From assembly GCA_050084985.1 (NCBI GenBank), contig JBITNC010000001.1, positions 158,782,001-158,846,000 of the forward strand: a stretch of 64,000 nt of DNA, given 5' to 3'. This document shows positions 44,795 through 58,570 of this stretch, piece after piece; positions within the stretch are counted from its first letter, which is position 1, and each line of letters begins with the position of its first letter. Under the pieces are notes generated by a model that did not search any database, had not been told where the DNA came from, and saw nothing but the letters and a program-made list of their open reading frames with translations. Source of the DNA: Nageia nagi. Its lineage: Eukaryota > Pinophyta. Both the position numbers and the translations under genes were made by a program.

Positions 44795-46700
44795 ATAGAA
44801 GATTTTTATATAAGTAGAATGCAAAGTTTTTTGATAGTGTGGGTTGTGAGATGTGGGTTTATTGAAGCTCATCATGATTGATAAAGACATCTCATCATGT
44901 GCAATTTGTTACAAATATTTAGTTAATACATGATATCATAGGAAAATATTGTATGATCAAGTTAGATTATATTGTTATATAATCAAGAGGTTATAAACAC
45001 CAATAATTATATGAGTTAGGCATTAGTTTGCACCTAACATTATTTTTGTGTTGTCTGATATTTGATTTTATTCTTACACTATTTTTGGTTATACACATTC
45101 ATAGGAGTTGGGAGAAGTGGTGATAGATATGGTAAAGAAGAGGGTTATTTTTACTTTAGGCTAGCTCTATTGGTGCAAACTTGTTTAGAATCATATCATG
45201 TTGTATGAAGATTAAGATTAGAAATTAGCATGATCTTTCTAATATAGATGTGCATGAGAGCATATAATAGTAACACGACCTAATGATCTATATTATGATG
45301 CTCATGGAGAGGATTTAGATGTCCTTTTTGCATTGTAGTAGTAATAGAATAAGGAGGAATTCTAGCATATGAAGTACAAGTAACACTAAGAATATTAATA
45401 ACAATAATTAAATACTTTTAATATGGATTAAAATATATGACATACATATAGTGATTTGGTTAGTTGCATGGAGGATAAAGTACAATTATGATGGGTGTCA
45501 TAGGAGAGTTTGGTTCATGGTATATATACCTTTAAGAGCTTTATTTTTTTTGTATAGCCAATTTTGGATAATTTGAAATTCAACATGGGGAACAACAAGT
45601 ATCTATTATTTATAGTTGAGCAATAAAGGATGGACATCCTTAGGTGTAATATATAGAAGTTAGGGAGGATTACATGCCTTTATTCAAATCCTAGGATAAA
45701 ATGATGTTATACTACATTAAAATATGAATACATGGTTCAAGGATTATATGGATACATTAACTTTCATAACCAACACCAACAACTCTCTTCCCATTCTAAA
45801 TTTTAACAAGCAATATTATGATTGTTAGAGTATAAATATGAGAACATTGTTAATTAAAGAATATCTTTGAGATGTGATAGATATTGGTTATGATGAGCTA
45901 ATTCATAGAGCACATTAAGAGTAGTTAATAGGATAATAAAGAAGAAATTTGAGAAGAAGAACCCATTGGACCTATACCATATTAAATTCCTCCCTAGAAA
46001 AAAGTTTATTTATATGCATTATTTTGCAACCTCAGCCAAAAAGGCTAGAAAGTATTTACAAGAGGTAACTTACTAAGGTAGTGATATAATCAAGAGTTGT
46101 AAACCCTAATTTAATGGATTTCAATAACTTAAGATGAAAAGGTTGAAAAAATAATTAACTATTATGTTAGAGTGAAATATGTAATGAACAAAGTAGCCAA
46201 ATTTGAAGAGATTGAATATAAGACTATTGTAAATAAGACACTTAGAAATCTAAAACCCAAGTGGAATTATATTGAATCATCATTAAGTAAAGTAAATATT
46301 TTTATACTCTACTATTTTGATGACCTTATTAGTTTTATTTTGTCATGTGAAGAGAGGCTAAAGGAAAACTTTGCATAGAACAATGAAAAATATTTGCTTC
46401 CAATATGAGAATTTCCATGAAGGGGTAAGTGGTTAAGGAGAAACACAAGGTTGTAATTAAAATTCTAATAAAGGGAGAGAATATATTTACTACCAATAGA
46501 ATACAAGGAAATATAAATAAACGAGGGTTTCAAACTACAATTATCAAAGGAGAAGATGCATTGCTAGAGATTCTAGATACAAGGCTACAAATAAAGGTAG
46601 GAAATCTAACTATGCCCATGAAAATTAAGATGCTCAATAAGACCAATAAATTTGATTATATCTCATAACATGAGTAATATAACTCATTAGAAGTTTTGTA
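44795..46700 (+). mobile_element. Ty1/copia-like remnant, copy 2
   Basis: Directly repeats 24454-25825 plus 27233-27470, without the solo LTR. It thus preserves the uninterrupted target ATTAA near 46155. It extends further than copy 1, to about 46700, through the gag C-terminal region. No pol region follows, and unit X begins at about 46781. Confidence 0.65.
46160..46378 (+). pseudogene. Copia-type gag fragment, copy 2
   Basis: The open stretch reads KYVMNKVAKFEEIEYKTIVN, KTLRNLKPKWNYIESSLSKV, FDDLISF and CEERLKENFA, the same gag domain as at 27233-27411. It is followed by a stop, and then in another frame (46429-46668) by a basic, asparagine- and glycine-containing segment where a nucleocapsid region would be expected. 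No CCHC knuckle can be read. Confidence 0.65.
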
Positions 46701-46780
46701 TTTGAATTTTAGCTACCCTCTTCACATTATTATAATAAAGGAGTTATTTTCTAATATGAATTATTTATAAATTTTGGTTG

Positions 46781-49700
46781 CCTATGGTATTCCAAGACTC
46801 ACCATATATGAACTTCCCACTCCATATTCAAGTACTTACAAAATACAAATTTAAAGAGATAAGAGAGATATTAAATATTACCAAAAATATTATGAGAAAA
46901 TAATGTACCTTAGATATACCCAATGTGAGAAAAACTCTAACCAAAAATCTCCACTATGTGATGAAGAGGTGATACAAATGGACACCTTCCTCCAAAGCTC
47001 TCCAAAATGCTATTGATAGAATGATATTAATGGCCTCCAACACTCCAATGGAATTTCCTTATCAATGATCTCAATACGCAAGCAATAAGGTCACAATCTC
47101 TCTTTTAATAATTTTCATATCACACTTACATAGAATTTTATGATTTTATATGCTCTCATTAACATACCATAAATTTTATCTATTTCCCTTTAAGAAATAG
47201 GATATATTAGTTATTGACCAAGAATTGGACAAGGTTCATTTTAATACCCCCTTACCTTAAATTATTTTATATAAACAAAGGTAAATCTAATTTGTACGAT
47301 TGGAAAATTTGAGGGAATAGGTATCAAAATGATGAAAAATTAAAATAAAAGTTCAAAAATATATGAAAAAAAGTAGATTTAAAGTTTCATATTTTTTACG
47401 AATTTATTCAATAGTACGATGCAACCAAATGATTGAAATATGTAGAAGACAAATACAACATATTAACAAAATAATAACTTTTTTAAAAAATAATTTTAAA
47501 TATAAACATTTAAAAATATATATTTTTAAAAAACCATGTAATGGAGATGATACAATTGTGCAAGGAAGATACAAGCAAGAGAATAAGCTTAACTCAGATT
47601 TGTGTAAGTCAAGAAGAGGAAAGGACTATACGAATACAAAAACATGTGTTATGTCTACTAGATAGCACAAGGAGGACCCTCTAATCTATTTGAAGTGTCT
47701 TAACTTTGCATAATCTTTAGAGCTGCTACATTGTTAATGCCCATTTCAAAAGAAAGAGGGCTATTGTATTTTCTTATGGATCATATGAGGAAAGGGGCTT
47801 CACTCAAATACCAATATGTATGAAAAGCTTCTTATATCTACAGGGATCCTTAAAATTTTGGCATAGGCAATACTAAAAGAAAATCATTGCTTCATTAGCC
47901 TAGTGAGCTTCTTTGATTTGTGGGGGGAACCTTGGGATTTTGGTGTAGGCCATTATCTATAAACATTATCTAGCTATAATGATCTAGAGTAGCTATCTTT
48001 TATGGCATAGTAGAACTCCAACAAAGAGTGCCAAAAAGGATGATCCTAAGAGTTTAGGCTCATAAGCTAGAAAATGAATCATGGAGTATATATTTAAAAT
48101 GATGTATAAGGATTATATTTCAAGTTGTATGGGGTGTTAGAGGGTATAGAGATGTAGGGATCCAACCAAGCTCTTTTGTTGCATTTTATATATGTACAAA
48201 ATGATTTATTGGGATAGAAGACTATAGCACTATCAAGATTAATCATATAGATAAATCTAGAATGAAGAAGAGTCTCATTTTCAAATAGCATAAGCTATTA
48301 CAGGGCATGAGGATATTAGGCTTAAACAAACCTCCTCTTCAACATTTTCTAGGTTTATAGTGAAATGATTTTTCAAAATAGTTATATGGGGTCATGCAAA
48401 GACTCTATGAAAATGAATCATTTTAGAATGTTTTTTTATTACTAGTAATATTATTAGCTATGATGTGTTACATTTTTTTAATATTTATTATTGTTGATAT
48501 ATTACATGCTATGTTTTATGATCCTTACTAATGTTATATTTTGCATTGAAGTATTGATGTATGTTTTGTTTTGATGTATACTTTGTTTTGTATATTATGT
48601 ATGTTATGTTTTGTACTGTGGTAAAAATTAATTTATACTATACTATCTAACTCACAAATGCTTATTCATGAAATCTTTATAAATACAAAGTACAACCTCA
48701 TGGAGGCTTCACAAAATTTCTCTCATGCGCTATGGAATGGACTATGTGTCTATCATTTTTCCACTTTCCACAAGCTCCCCTTTATAATTTTCATGTGGCT
48801 TAAAATGGACAAAATTGTTACAACAAAATATTCTTATCTTGTGAATTACTTATCTTCATATCCAACTTCACAATATTACTTATTTCCCTTTTCGCATTTA
48901 GTTTGATCAACATTTAATTTAAGGAGGTTTGTTTTGGATAATAGTAATTAAAGATAACTATTATCTATCTTCTTTTTTATTTTCTTCCTCAAAATACCTA
49001 AAATAGGCCCTTATAAAATGTATGGGAAATTACATAGGCTTGAATGACATCTATCGTATCTTCAATAAATAACAAATAAAATAATATTCAAAAATACACA
49101 ACTCCTCAATGTGAAGGGAGACTCCAATAATATGTTACCATGTGGAAGTCAAAAACACAAAGTGGAAGAAAAATAAGGTGTTGCAAGTAGTTTAAGCTTC
49201 CAATAAAGCTATTATGCCCCTTCATGACCTTGCCTTTATGCATGTTGTAATGGATCCACATGGTGAGGTATTCAAACCCCTTACATATAGGTTTCCCATG
49301 TTGATTTCTCTACACCATCTCCACATGGCCTCCTACAGTCATCTCCTTTATGCGTATCATCCACATCATTATCCAGTGCATCCTTTAATGCCTCATTCAC
49401 TAGTAATTGGTAGGTATTTTGTAAATGAGTGGGTCCCTCTTGGATATGATGACATAGATCTCACATTCTACACAAAAGTTGGTAGGTCCATCTACTTAAT
49501 GCACCTATCCTTCTTCACCATTGGTCATCCATGTGGATATTTGCTCCACTATGTTATTTTTATATTTTGAATTGCAAGATATTTTTTAAAACCTTTTGAC
49601 ATAAATAAAATTAGTAAAACTTAAAACCTATATAAAAATCACTTCAAACATCAAATTTTGAAACCATCAAAGTTTCGAAAAAGCTATAGGAGAGGTTTTA

Positions 49701-50160
49701 AATACAAAAGTATAGAATCAAATTTTTGGTAACTTTTATTTTTTTGAAATAATTCCCATGTCAGATCACATCTCCCTTTGTATGTGATTTTGGTCCCGTA
49801 AAAGCCTTAAGATTCAAATTATGAGGAAAACCAAATCCTCAAATCAAATCCAAAATTATACCTCTTCTTGAAATCATTCTATCTTTTGCTCATGCTCTTA
49901 ACTTATAGCTTTTCAAATTATATTTGAGTATGCCTTTTTTATGTTATCTTCGGGTCTTCTTTGGATCTATCTTATCCCACATGGTATTTTTCCACTAGAA
50001 TCTCTCTTAATTCTACCTCTAAATAATCTCAATTTACCACATTCAATGGATATAACATCAAAATATCTGATTTCATACTCTAGGCACAACTTTGAATTCC
50101 AATTTCCATTTCTCATTGTTAAATTGAATAGGATTTTAATATCAATGTGATTCATAAAGT
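46781..50160 (+). repeat. Unit X copy 2, with 1.4-kb internal insertion
   Basis: 46781-47230 and 48640-50160 match successive parts of the unit at 50161-51790. The intervening 47231-48620 is absent from the compact units but present in the duplicate block at 54.46-55.83 kb. Open frames in it (47363-47665, 49214-49570, 49941-50150) have no family I recognise. The frame at 49941 recurs at 63598 because the repeat does. Confidence 0.7.
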
Positions 50161-51790
50161 GTAGTTTCCTATGGCATTCTGAGACTCACTACATATGGAT
50201 TTTGAATACTTGAACTTATGGTACTTATGGAATAACAAATTTAAAAAGTTAAGAGAGATTTTAAACATCATCACAAAAATTATGAAATAATAATTTGAGC
50301 TTAGAGAAATCAAATGTGGGAAAAATTCTAGCCAAAAATCTCTACTATATTATGAAGAGGAGAGTTAAATAGTGGCCTTCCTTCAAAATGCCACTAATAG
50401 GAACAAACACATGGTATTTAAAAGTCCAATAGATTTGCTTTTAATACTGTCAATACTCAAGAAACAAGCTTACAATATCTCTTACAATAATTCTTATATC
50501 ACACTTGCATAGAATCTTACAATTTCTTATGCTTTTTGCATTAAGATAACATAATTATCTATGTTCCTTTAATAAATAGGCTCTCTAAATTCTCCACCAA
50601 TAATTAGCTATCTTCCTCTCAAGAATTTGTTCTTCTTATTGGAATGTATGTGTGTCTACTTTACAAGTTGATGGATTCTCTCTACACTCAACTCTTTATG
50701 GAGATCTCAACACACTATAGAGTACTACACAAATTACCCACTTACAAATGCTTTTTCATGGAGTAGTTGCAAATACAAACTCCATGACCATATAGGCTTC
50801 TTAAAATATCTCTCATGCACTATATCATGGCTTTTGTGTATGTCATTTTTCCACTCTCCATAAGCTCCCTTTTATAATTTTTAAGGGGATTAAAATGGAA
50901 AAAATGGTTACAATAAAATATTCCTCTCCTATGAATTATTTATCCTAATCACCAACTACACAATTTGACTTATATCCCTTTTAGCATTTAGCTTTATCAA
51001 CATTTAATTTGATAAGGTTTTTTTTGGATAGTAGTAATAAAATATAATTATTATCTATCTACTCTTTTATCTTCTTTCTCAAAATAAGTTAAAATATTCA
51101 TCTAGAAAATATTTGGGAAATTACATAAGCTTGAATGACATCTACATGTTTTATAATAAATAAAAAATAAAATAACATTCAAAAATACCCCAACTCCTTA
51201 TTAAAAGGGATGGATTCAATGATATGCTACCATGTGGCATTTAAAAATGTAAAAAAGGAAGTCAAACAGGTGTTAAAAGTAGTATGTGCTTCCAATAGAG
51301 TTGTTATACTCCTTCATGACATCAACTTTGTATAGACTATAATGGCTCCATATAAGTAGGGTCTTCAAAATCCTCATGTGCATTTTCTCATGTTGAGTCT
51401 AATAAATCATCTCCACATGGCCTTCATTGTAGATCATCTCCTTTATGTACATCATTCACATCATTAGCCATGAACATCCTTCAACTCCATGTTTGTTGCT
51501 AATTAATAACTCTTTTCCAAACATATGGGTCTATATTGGCTATGCTAATATGGATATTATATTTTTACATGGATGCTAGTAATTCCATCTACTCCATGCA
51601 CTTGTACTTCTCCTCCATTGGTCATCTATATATATATATATATAATCCACTTCAAGCATCACATTTTGAAACTGTCAAAGGTTTCAAGAAGCTAGAAGAG
51701 AGGTCTTCAACATGAAAATATAAAATCACATTTTTACAAATTTCTATTTTGTGATCAAATTCCCATTTTAGATGATTACCATGATCCATA
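50161..51790 (+). repeat. Unit X copy 3, full length
   Basis: A complete unit of about 1.63 kb between successive GAGACTCAC-type starts (50181 and about 51813), matching 56870-58570 closely. It contains a (TA)n run near 51629-51645. There is no coding sequence that I can identify, and no evident LTR or TIR ends. Confidence 0.8.
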
Positions 51791-52110
51791 AAATTTACTT
51801 TCTTATGGTATTGCGAGTCTCACCATATACAAATTTCTCACACTTATACTTCAAGTACTTGTGAAATACAAATTCAAAGAGTTAATAGAGATAGTAAATA
51901 GCATCATGAAAATTATGAGGCAACAATTTACGATGGATAAACCCAATGTGGGAAAAAAAATCCAACCATAAATCTCCACTTTATGATGAAGATGTAAGTA
52001 TAATGGTGGCCTTACTCCAAATGAATCTTTAAAATGATATTGATATGAATAAACTCAAGGCCTCCAACATTCTAATGGACTTGTCTTGCTGATTATCTCA
52101 ATATTCAAGA
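51791..52110 (+). repeat. Unit X copy 4, partial
   Basis: Follows copy 3 head to tail and stops at about 52110, where minus-strand LINE sequence begins. Confidence 0.75.
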
Positions 52111-52149
52111 AACAATCTCACAATATCTTTAACAAAAGCTAGAGCTATG

Positions 52150-53840
52150 AGAAGAGACTGCACTTTTATGCCCTTTAAAGTTTGTTTGTTAAGAGGAAAC
52201 TTAGAGGATACAACTTAGTGTATAATCAAAAATTTCCAAGCCTCAAGTCCTTTAATAGCCTAAATAATCCATTTAGCACTCAATGAAACTCCTTATCTCT
52301 TGCAGTCAATCAAACTCATACCCCCTAAACCCTTACAAAAGGTATAATTTTCCCAGGCCATTCTATGAAAGCCTTTGTAGTCTAAAGATGAAGCCCATAA
52401 AAAATTCTATAAAATCTTTTCTAACTCACTATAGCATGTTTACGAAGGAACCCAACATGGGAGTAATAAACATAAGTGTATGCTAGAATTTTTGAACAAA
52501 TTTATAATTTTCATGTCAGAGATAACTTCTTAAACATCTAGTATTCAATTTTCTTTTCAAATTTTTGAACAAGATGACTCAACATAAGGGAAGGAGAGCC
52601 TTGAAAAGCAAATGGAATGCTAAGGAATTTAAATACCTCCATTGGAGAGATCTAGTGACATTAATAGTGCTTCATCCAAGGAGGCATGGGAAAAGGAGAC
52701 TATGTATAACATGATGTTTTGCACCATTGAATAATGGATCCAAAAGCTTTAAAAAAATTATTTGAACATTGGATATCTTCTATCAAGGAATTTTTATCTT
52801 CTTGAATGGCAAGGAAAGAATCATCTACAAAATGACCATTGGTTAACTTTTAGAAATATTAGGAGGATCAAAATAATATTATTATTAAACTTGAAAGTAA
52901 AAGTACTAAGGTAAGGAAATATATCATCAAGAGTGAGCATGTACAAATTAGAGAGACATAAGAAATTTGTTAAGCGGGGGGAATAAAGAAAAAAATCCCT
53001 ACATTGCAAGAATGGCAAAAGGCCAAAAAAAATAGAAGAGCTATAGAGAGCTAATTACAAGGTTTAAGAGAATTCCTAGATGAAGAAAAGAGAAGGGAGT
53101 ACCTCAATAAATAAAGGTGGAGAGAGAAAGTTACAAAGTAATTCATATTTTCTAAACTTACCACCTTGTAATACAAGAGGTAGGATTTATAGAATAACAC
53201 TCATTCTAGAAGGAGTTACAAATTAGTGTAGCCCCCATTCTAGAATCATATCATAAGAAGAAAAGATATGAATTATTTCACATATTTGTGAGAATATTCA
53301 TAAGTACATAAAAGGATAAAATAGGTGTATGCATTCCTTTGGAATATTCTTTACACTACAAAATGAAGATAAATAATTATTCTCTAACCTAAACTAACCA
53401 AGTAAAGATTACACATTCTAACATTCCCCTTTTAAACTTTACTTAGAGTTTACAAAGATAAAGTGCCAAGAAAATATTACAATTCTAACAATAAATGACC
53501 TTGATTATCTAGTAAGTAAATACCATGAAGTAATATATCTGAATCTTGCTTAGCAAGAAGATATCTATATTCAAAATACAAAGTGAGGGGACCATAGGAC
53601 ACCCCTACCGAATTGATTGAAAGATACCAATTTTCTTTTTTTTAGAGTTATTCAAAGAAAACAAAGAAGAGGCATCTTGAAATAGAATCCTTATAGTATG
53701 AATAAACTAAGGATCGAAACCAAGAGCTCAAAGCATAGAAATGATGAATAACCATTCATTCATATCATATGCTTTCTCAAAATTAATTTTGATAAACCAA
53801 AAATGTATTTTGATTATTATTGATAAAACATATTAAAAAG
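52150..53840 (-). mobile_element. L1-like LINE remnant with nested LTR
   Basis: Minus strand, in order: FIKINFEKAYDMNEWLFIIS and ALGFDP (about 53800-53690), SLFSLNNSKKIGIFQSIR and GCPMVPSL (53680-53590), LLHGIYLLDNQGHLL (about 53500), then an LTR-like insertion, then NGHFVDDSFLAIQEDKNSLI (about 52840), ICSKILAYTYVYYS (about 52480) and fragments of the C-terminal 'KGFHxVAWE...GGMSLID' block near 52300. The active-site block keeps both aspartates (FVDD), but stops and frameshifts elsewhere make the copy inactive. This is the most complete LINE RT in the window. Confidence 0.8.
53030..53424 (-). mobile_element. LTR-like insertion in LINE (copia-type)
   Basis: On the minus strand GTTTAAAAGGGGAA, a polypurine tract, is followed directly by TGTTAGAATGTGTAATC, a typical copia LTR start. 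The next roughly 390 bp contain CTATAAATCCTACC and end in a TTCTCTCTCCACC / CTCTTCTATT region. The LINE reading frame is interrupted here. I did not find the exact 3' end or a target duplication. A PPT at this position would mean an internal tail remains, so it may not be a plain solo LTR. Confidence 0.5.
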
Positions 53841-54062
53841 AAATATAATAAATTTAAAAATGAAATTTTATATTATTTAGCTTGATAATATCAATCATTA
53901 TCAACAATTTAAAAGTTATAATGAATTGAAAATATTAAAAATAAGTCCATATATATCTTTTAATATCACTTTTATTACATGTTAATTATTTTTTTAAAAA
54001 ATAGATCTTAAATACAATACAATAAATAATTTTAATTTTACATTGAACGCATAATTATTTAG
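53645..54062 (-). repeat. Inverted partner of 30559-30969
   Basis: The reverse complement of 30559-30969, covering the LINE RT block and its AT-rich leader (53820-54062). Overlaps the upstream end of the LINE above. Confidence 0.75.
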
Positions 54063-54276
54063 CAAAAATATTATTCATTTTTATTAAAGAATAAAATAGA
54101 AAAGGAAATGAGAAAACCCTAGTAAATCATTTATACAAATAAAATAAAATAAAAAATTCAAATAATGAACATGAATATAATTTAATTATGATGAATGTGT
54201 TTAATTAAATAAAAATGACTTTTTAACATTAAACATTATGTATGTTGTCACTGTTAAATATTGTGTTCTTCATTTA
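54063..54276. other. AT-rich spacer
   Basis: Over 80% AT, no feature seen, ends in a gap. Confidence 0.5.
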
Positions 54277-54376
54277 NNNNNNNNNNNNNNNNNNNNNNNN
54301 NNNNNNNNNNNNNNNNNNNNNNNNNNNNNNNNNNNNNNNNNNNNNNNNNNNNNNNNNNNNNNNNNNNNNNNNNNNN
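54277..54376. other. Assembly gap (100 N)
   Basis: Exactly 100 N. The right flank starts abruptly inside the sequence that corresponds to 47.14 kb. Confidence 0.95.
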
Positions 54377-56869
54377 TACGATTTTATATGCTCTCATTAA
54401 CATACCATAAATTTTATTTATTCCCTTTTAAGAAAAGGATATCTTAGTTATTTACCAAGAATTGGCCAGGGTTCATTTTAAGACCCCTTACCTTAAATTA
54501 TTTTATATAAACAAAGGTAAACTATTTAGTAGGGTTGGCAAATTTGAGGGAATAGGGTATTGAAATGATGAAAATTAAAATAAAAGTTCAAAGATATATT
54601 GAAAAAAAAGCAAATTTAAAGTTTCGTAATTTTTAAGAATTTATTCAATAGTACGATGCAACCAAATGATTGCAATATGTAAGAAGATAATTACAACATA
54701 TTAACAAAATATAACTTTTGAAAAATAATATTAATTATAAAAAATAATTTTAAATATAAACATTTAAAAAAATATATTTTTTAAAAACCCTCAAATGGAG
54801 ATGATAGAGTTGTGCAAGGAAGATACAGGTAGGAGAATAAGCTTAACTCATATTTGTGTAAATCAAGAAGAGGAAAGGACTATAGGAATACAAAAACATG
54901 TGCTATGTCTACTAGATAGCACAAGGAGGACCCTCTAATCTATTTGAAGTGTCTTAACTTTGCATAGTCTTAAGAGCTGCTACATTGTTAATGCCCATAT
55001 CAAAAGAATGAGGGCTCATTGTATTTTCTTATGGATCATATGAGGAAAGGGGATTCACTCAAATACCAATATGTATGAAGAGCTTCCTCTATGTATAGGG
55101 AACCTTAAAATTTTGGCATAAGCCAACACCTAAAAGATCTTTGCTTCATTAGTCTAGTGAGCTTCTTTGATTTATGGGGGAACCTTGGGATTTTGGTGTA
55201 GGCCATTACCTATAAACATATCTTAGCACTAATGATCTAGAGTAGCTATCTTTTTTATGGCATAGTAGAACTCCAACAAAGATTGCCAAAAAGGATGATC
55301 CCAAGATTCGAGGCTCATAAGCCAAAAAATGAATCATGGAGTATATATTTAAAATGATGTAGAAGGATTATCTTTCAAATTGTATGGGGTGCTATAGGGT
55401 ACAGATATGTAGGGCTCCAACAAAGCTCTTTTCTTGCATTTTAGATATCTACAAAATGATTAATTAGGATAGAAGACTATATCACTATCAAGATTAATCA
55501 TAGAGATAAGATCTAGAATAAAGAAGAGTCTCATCTTTCAAATAGCATAGGCTATTAGAGGGCATAAGGATATTAGGCTTAAACAAACCTCCTCTTCAAC
55601 ATTTTCTAAGTTTATAGTGAAATGATTATTCAAAATAGTTATATGGGTTCATATAAAGACTCTATGAAAATGAATCATTTCAGAATGTTTTTTTTATTAC
55701 TATTAATCTTATTAGCTATGATGTGCTACATTTTTTTAATATTTATTATTATTGATATCTTGCATGCTACATTTTATGATCCTTAAGAATATTATATTTT
55801 GTTGTATGCTTTTTTATGATGTGCTCCAATAATATGTTACCATGTGGAATTCAAAAACACAAAGTGGAAGAAAAATAAGGTGTTGCAAGTAGTTTAAGCT
55901 TCCAATAAAGCTAGTAGGCCCCTTCATGACCTTGCCTTTATGCATGTTGTAATGGATCCACATTGTGAGGTCTTCAAACCCTTACATTTAGGTTTCCCAT
56001 GTTGATTTCTCTACACCATCTCCACATGGCCTCCCACAGGTCATCTCCTTTATGTGTATCATCCACATCATTATCCATGTGCATCCTTTAACTCCACATT
56101 CACTAGTAATTGGTAGGTATTTTCTAAATGAGTGGGTCCCTCTTGGATATGATTATGTAGATCTTACATTTCTACACAAAAATTGGTAGGTCCATCTACT
56201 CAGCGCACCTATCCTTCTTCTCCATTCGTCATCCAAGTGGATATTAGCTCCACTATGTTATTTTTATATTTTGAATTACAAAATATTTTTTAGAACCTTT
56301 TGGTATAAATAAAATTAGTAAAACTTAAAATCTGCATAAAAATCATTTCAAACATCAGATTTTGAAAGCATCAAAGTTTCCAAAAAGCTATAAGAGAGGT
56401 TTTACATATGAAAATATAGAATCAAATTTTTGGTAACTTTTATTTTTTTGAAATAATTCCCATTTTGGATCACATCTCCCTTTGTATGTGATTTTGGTCC
56501 CACAAAAGCCTTAAGATTCAAATTATGAGGAAAACCAAATCCTCAAATCAAATCCAAAATTATACCTCTTCTTGAAATCATTCTATCTTTTGCTCATGCT
56601 CTTAACTTATAGCTTTTCAAATTATATTTGAGTATGTCTTTTTTATGTTATCTTTGGGTCTTCCTTTGGATCTTATCTTATCCCACATGGAATTTTTCCT
56701 CTAGAATCTCTCTTAATTCTACCTCTAAATAATCTCAATTTACCACATTCAATGGATGTAACATCAAAATATCTAATTTCATACTCTAGGCACAACTTTG
56801 AATTCCAATTTCCATTTCTCATTGTTAAATTGAATAGGATTTAATATCAATGTGATTCATAAAGTGTAG
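54377..56869 (+). repeat. Duplicate of 47.14-50.16 kb, unit X copy 5
   Basis: Collinear with 47140-48560 (54377-55830) and with 49120-50160 (55840-56869). About 560 bp corresponding to 48560-49120 is missing. Identity is high. The adjoining copies 6 and 7 extend the duplicated block to about 58.72 kb. Confidence 0.8.
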
Positions 56870-58570
56870 TTTCCTATGGCATTTTGAGACTCACTGCATA
56901 TGGATTTTGAATACTTGAACTTATGGTACTTATGGAATACAAATTTAAAAAGTTAAGAGAGATTTTAAACAACATCACAAAAATTATGAAATAATAATTG
57001 AGCTTAGAGAAATCAAATGTGGGAAAAATTCTAGCCAAAAATCTCTACTATATTATGAAGAGGAGAGTTAAATAGTGGCCTTCCTTCAAAATGCCACTAA
57101 TAGGAACAAACACATGGTATTTAAAAGTCCAATAGATTTGCTTTTAATACTCTCAATACTTAAGAAAAAAGCTTACAATATCTCTTACAATAATTCTTAT
57201 ATCACACTTGCATAGAATCTTACAATTTCTTATGCTTTTTGCATTAAGATAACATAATTATCTATGTTCCTTTAATAAATAGGCTCTCTAAATTCTCCAC
57301 CAATAATTAGCTATCTTCCTCTCAGGAATTTGTTCTTCTTATTGGAATGTATGTGTGTCTACTTTACAAGTTGATGGATTCTCTCTACACTCAACTCTTT
57401 ATGGAGATCTCAACACACTATAGAGTACTACACAAATTACCCACTTACAAATGCTTTTTCATGGAGTCTTTACAAATACAAACTCCATGACCATATAGGC
57501 TTCTTAAAATGTCTCTCATGCACTATATCATGGATTGTGTGTATGTCATTTTTCCACTCTCCATAAGCTCCCTTTTATAATTTTTAAGGGGATTAAAGTG
57601 GAAAAAATGGTTACAATAAAATATTCCTCTCCTATGAATTATTTATCTTCATCTCCAACTACACAATCTGACTTATATCCCTTTTAGCATTTTGCTTTCT
57701 CAACATTTAATTTGAGAAGGTTTGTTTTGGATATTAGTAATAAAATATAATTATTATATATCTACTCTTTTATTTTCTTTCTCAAAATAACTTAAACTAT
57801 TCATCTAGAAAATATTTGGGAAATTACACAAGCTCGAAAGACATCTACATGTTTTACAATAAATAAAAAATAAAATAACATCCAAAAATACCCCAACTCC
57901 TTAGTATAAGGGATGGATTCAATGATATGCTACCATGTGGAATTTACAAATGTAAAAAAGGAAATCAAACAAAGTGTTATAAGTAGTATGTGCTTCTAAT
58001 AGAGTTGTTATACCTCTTCATGACATCACCTTTGTATAGAATATAATGGCTCCATATAAGAAGGGTCTTCAAAATCCTCATGTGTGTTTCCTCATGTCGA
58101 GTCTAATAAATCATCTCCACATGGCCTTCATTGTAGATCATCACCTTTATGCACATCATCCACATCACTAGCCATGGGCATCCTTTAACTCCATGTTTGT
58201 TGCTAATTAATAACTCTTTTCCAAACAAATGGGTCCATATTGGCTATGCTGATATCGATAATATATTTTCACATGGATGCTAGTAATTCCATCTACTCCA
58301 TGCACTTGTGCTTCTCCTCCATTGGTCATTTATATATATATATGTATGTATGTATATAAAACTTTTTCTAAAACCTTTTTATTTAAATAAATTGAATCAA
58401 ACTTCAAAGCTATATAAAATCCACTTCAAGCATCACACTTTGAAACTGTCAAAGGTTTCAAGAAGTTGGAAGAGAGCTCTTCAACATGAAGATATAAAAT
58501 CACATTTTTGGGAATTTTTATTTTTTGATCGAATTCCCATTTTAAATGACTAACATGATCCATAAAATTT
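56870..58570 (+). repeat. Unit X copy 6, full length
   Basis: About 1.70 kb, closely similar to 50161-51790. It contains a TATATG/TATG-rich run near 58331-58354 in the position of the (TA)n run of copy 3. Confidence 0.8.

Noticed and set aside
49214-49570. 118-codon frame in unit X, with similar frames in other copies
   Set aside because: The frame is not kept open in the corresponding parts of other copies, and the product (His/Leu/Tyr-rich) matches no family. I treat it as chance.
54238-54447. Open frame spanning the third gap
   Set aside because: Half of it is N translated as unknown residues; the flanks do not belong together.
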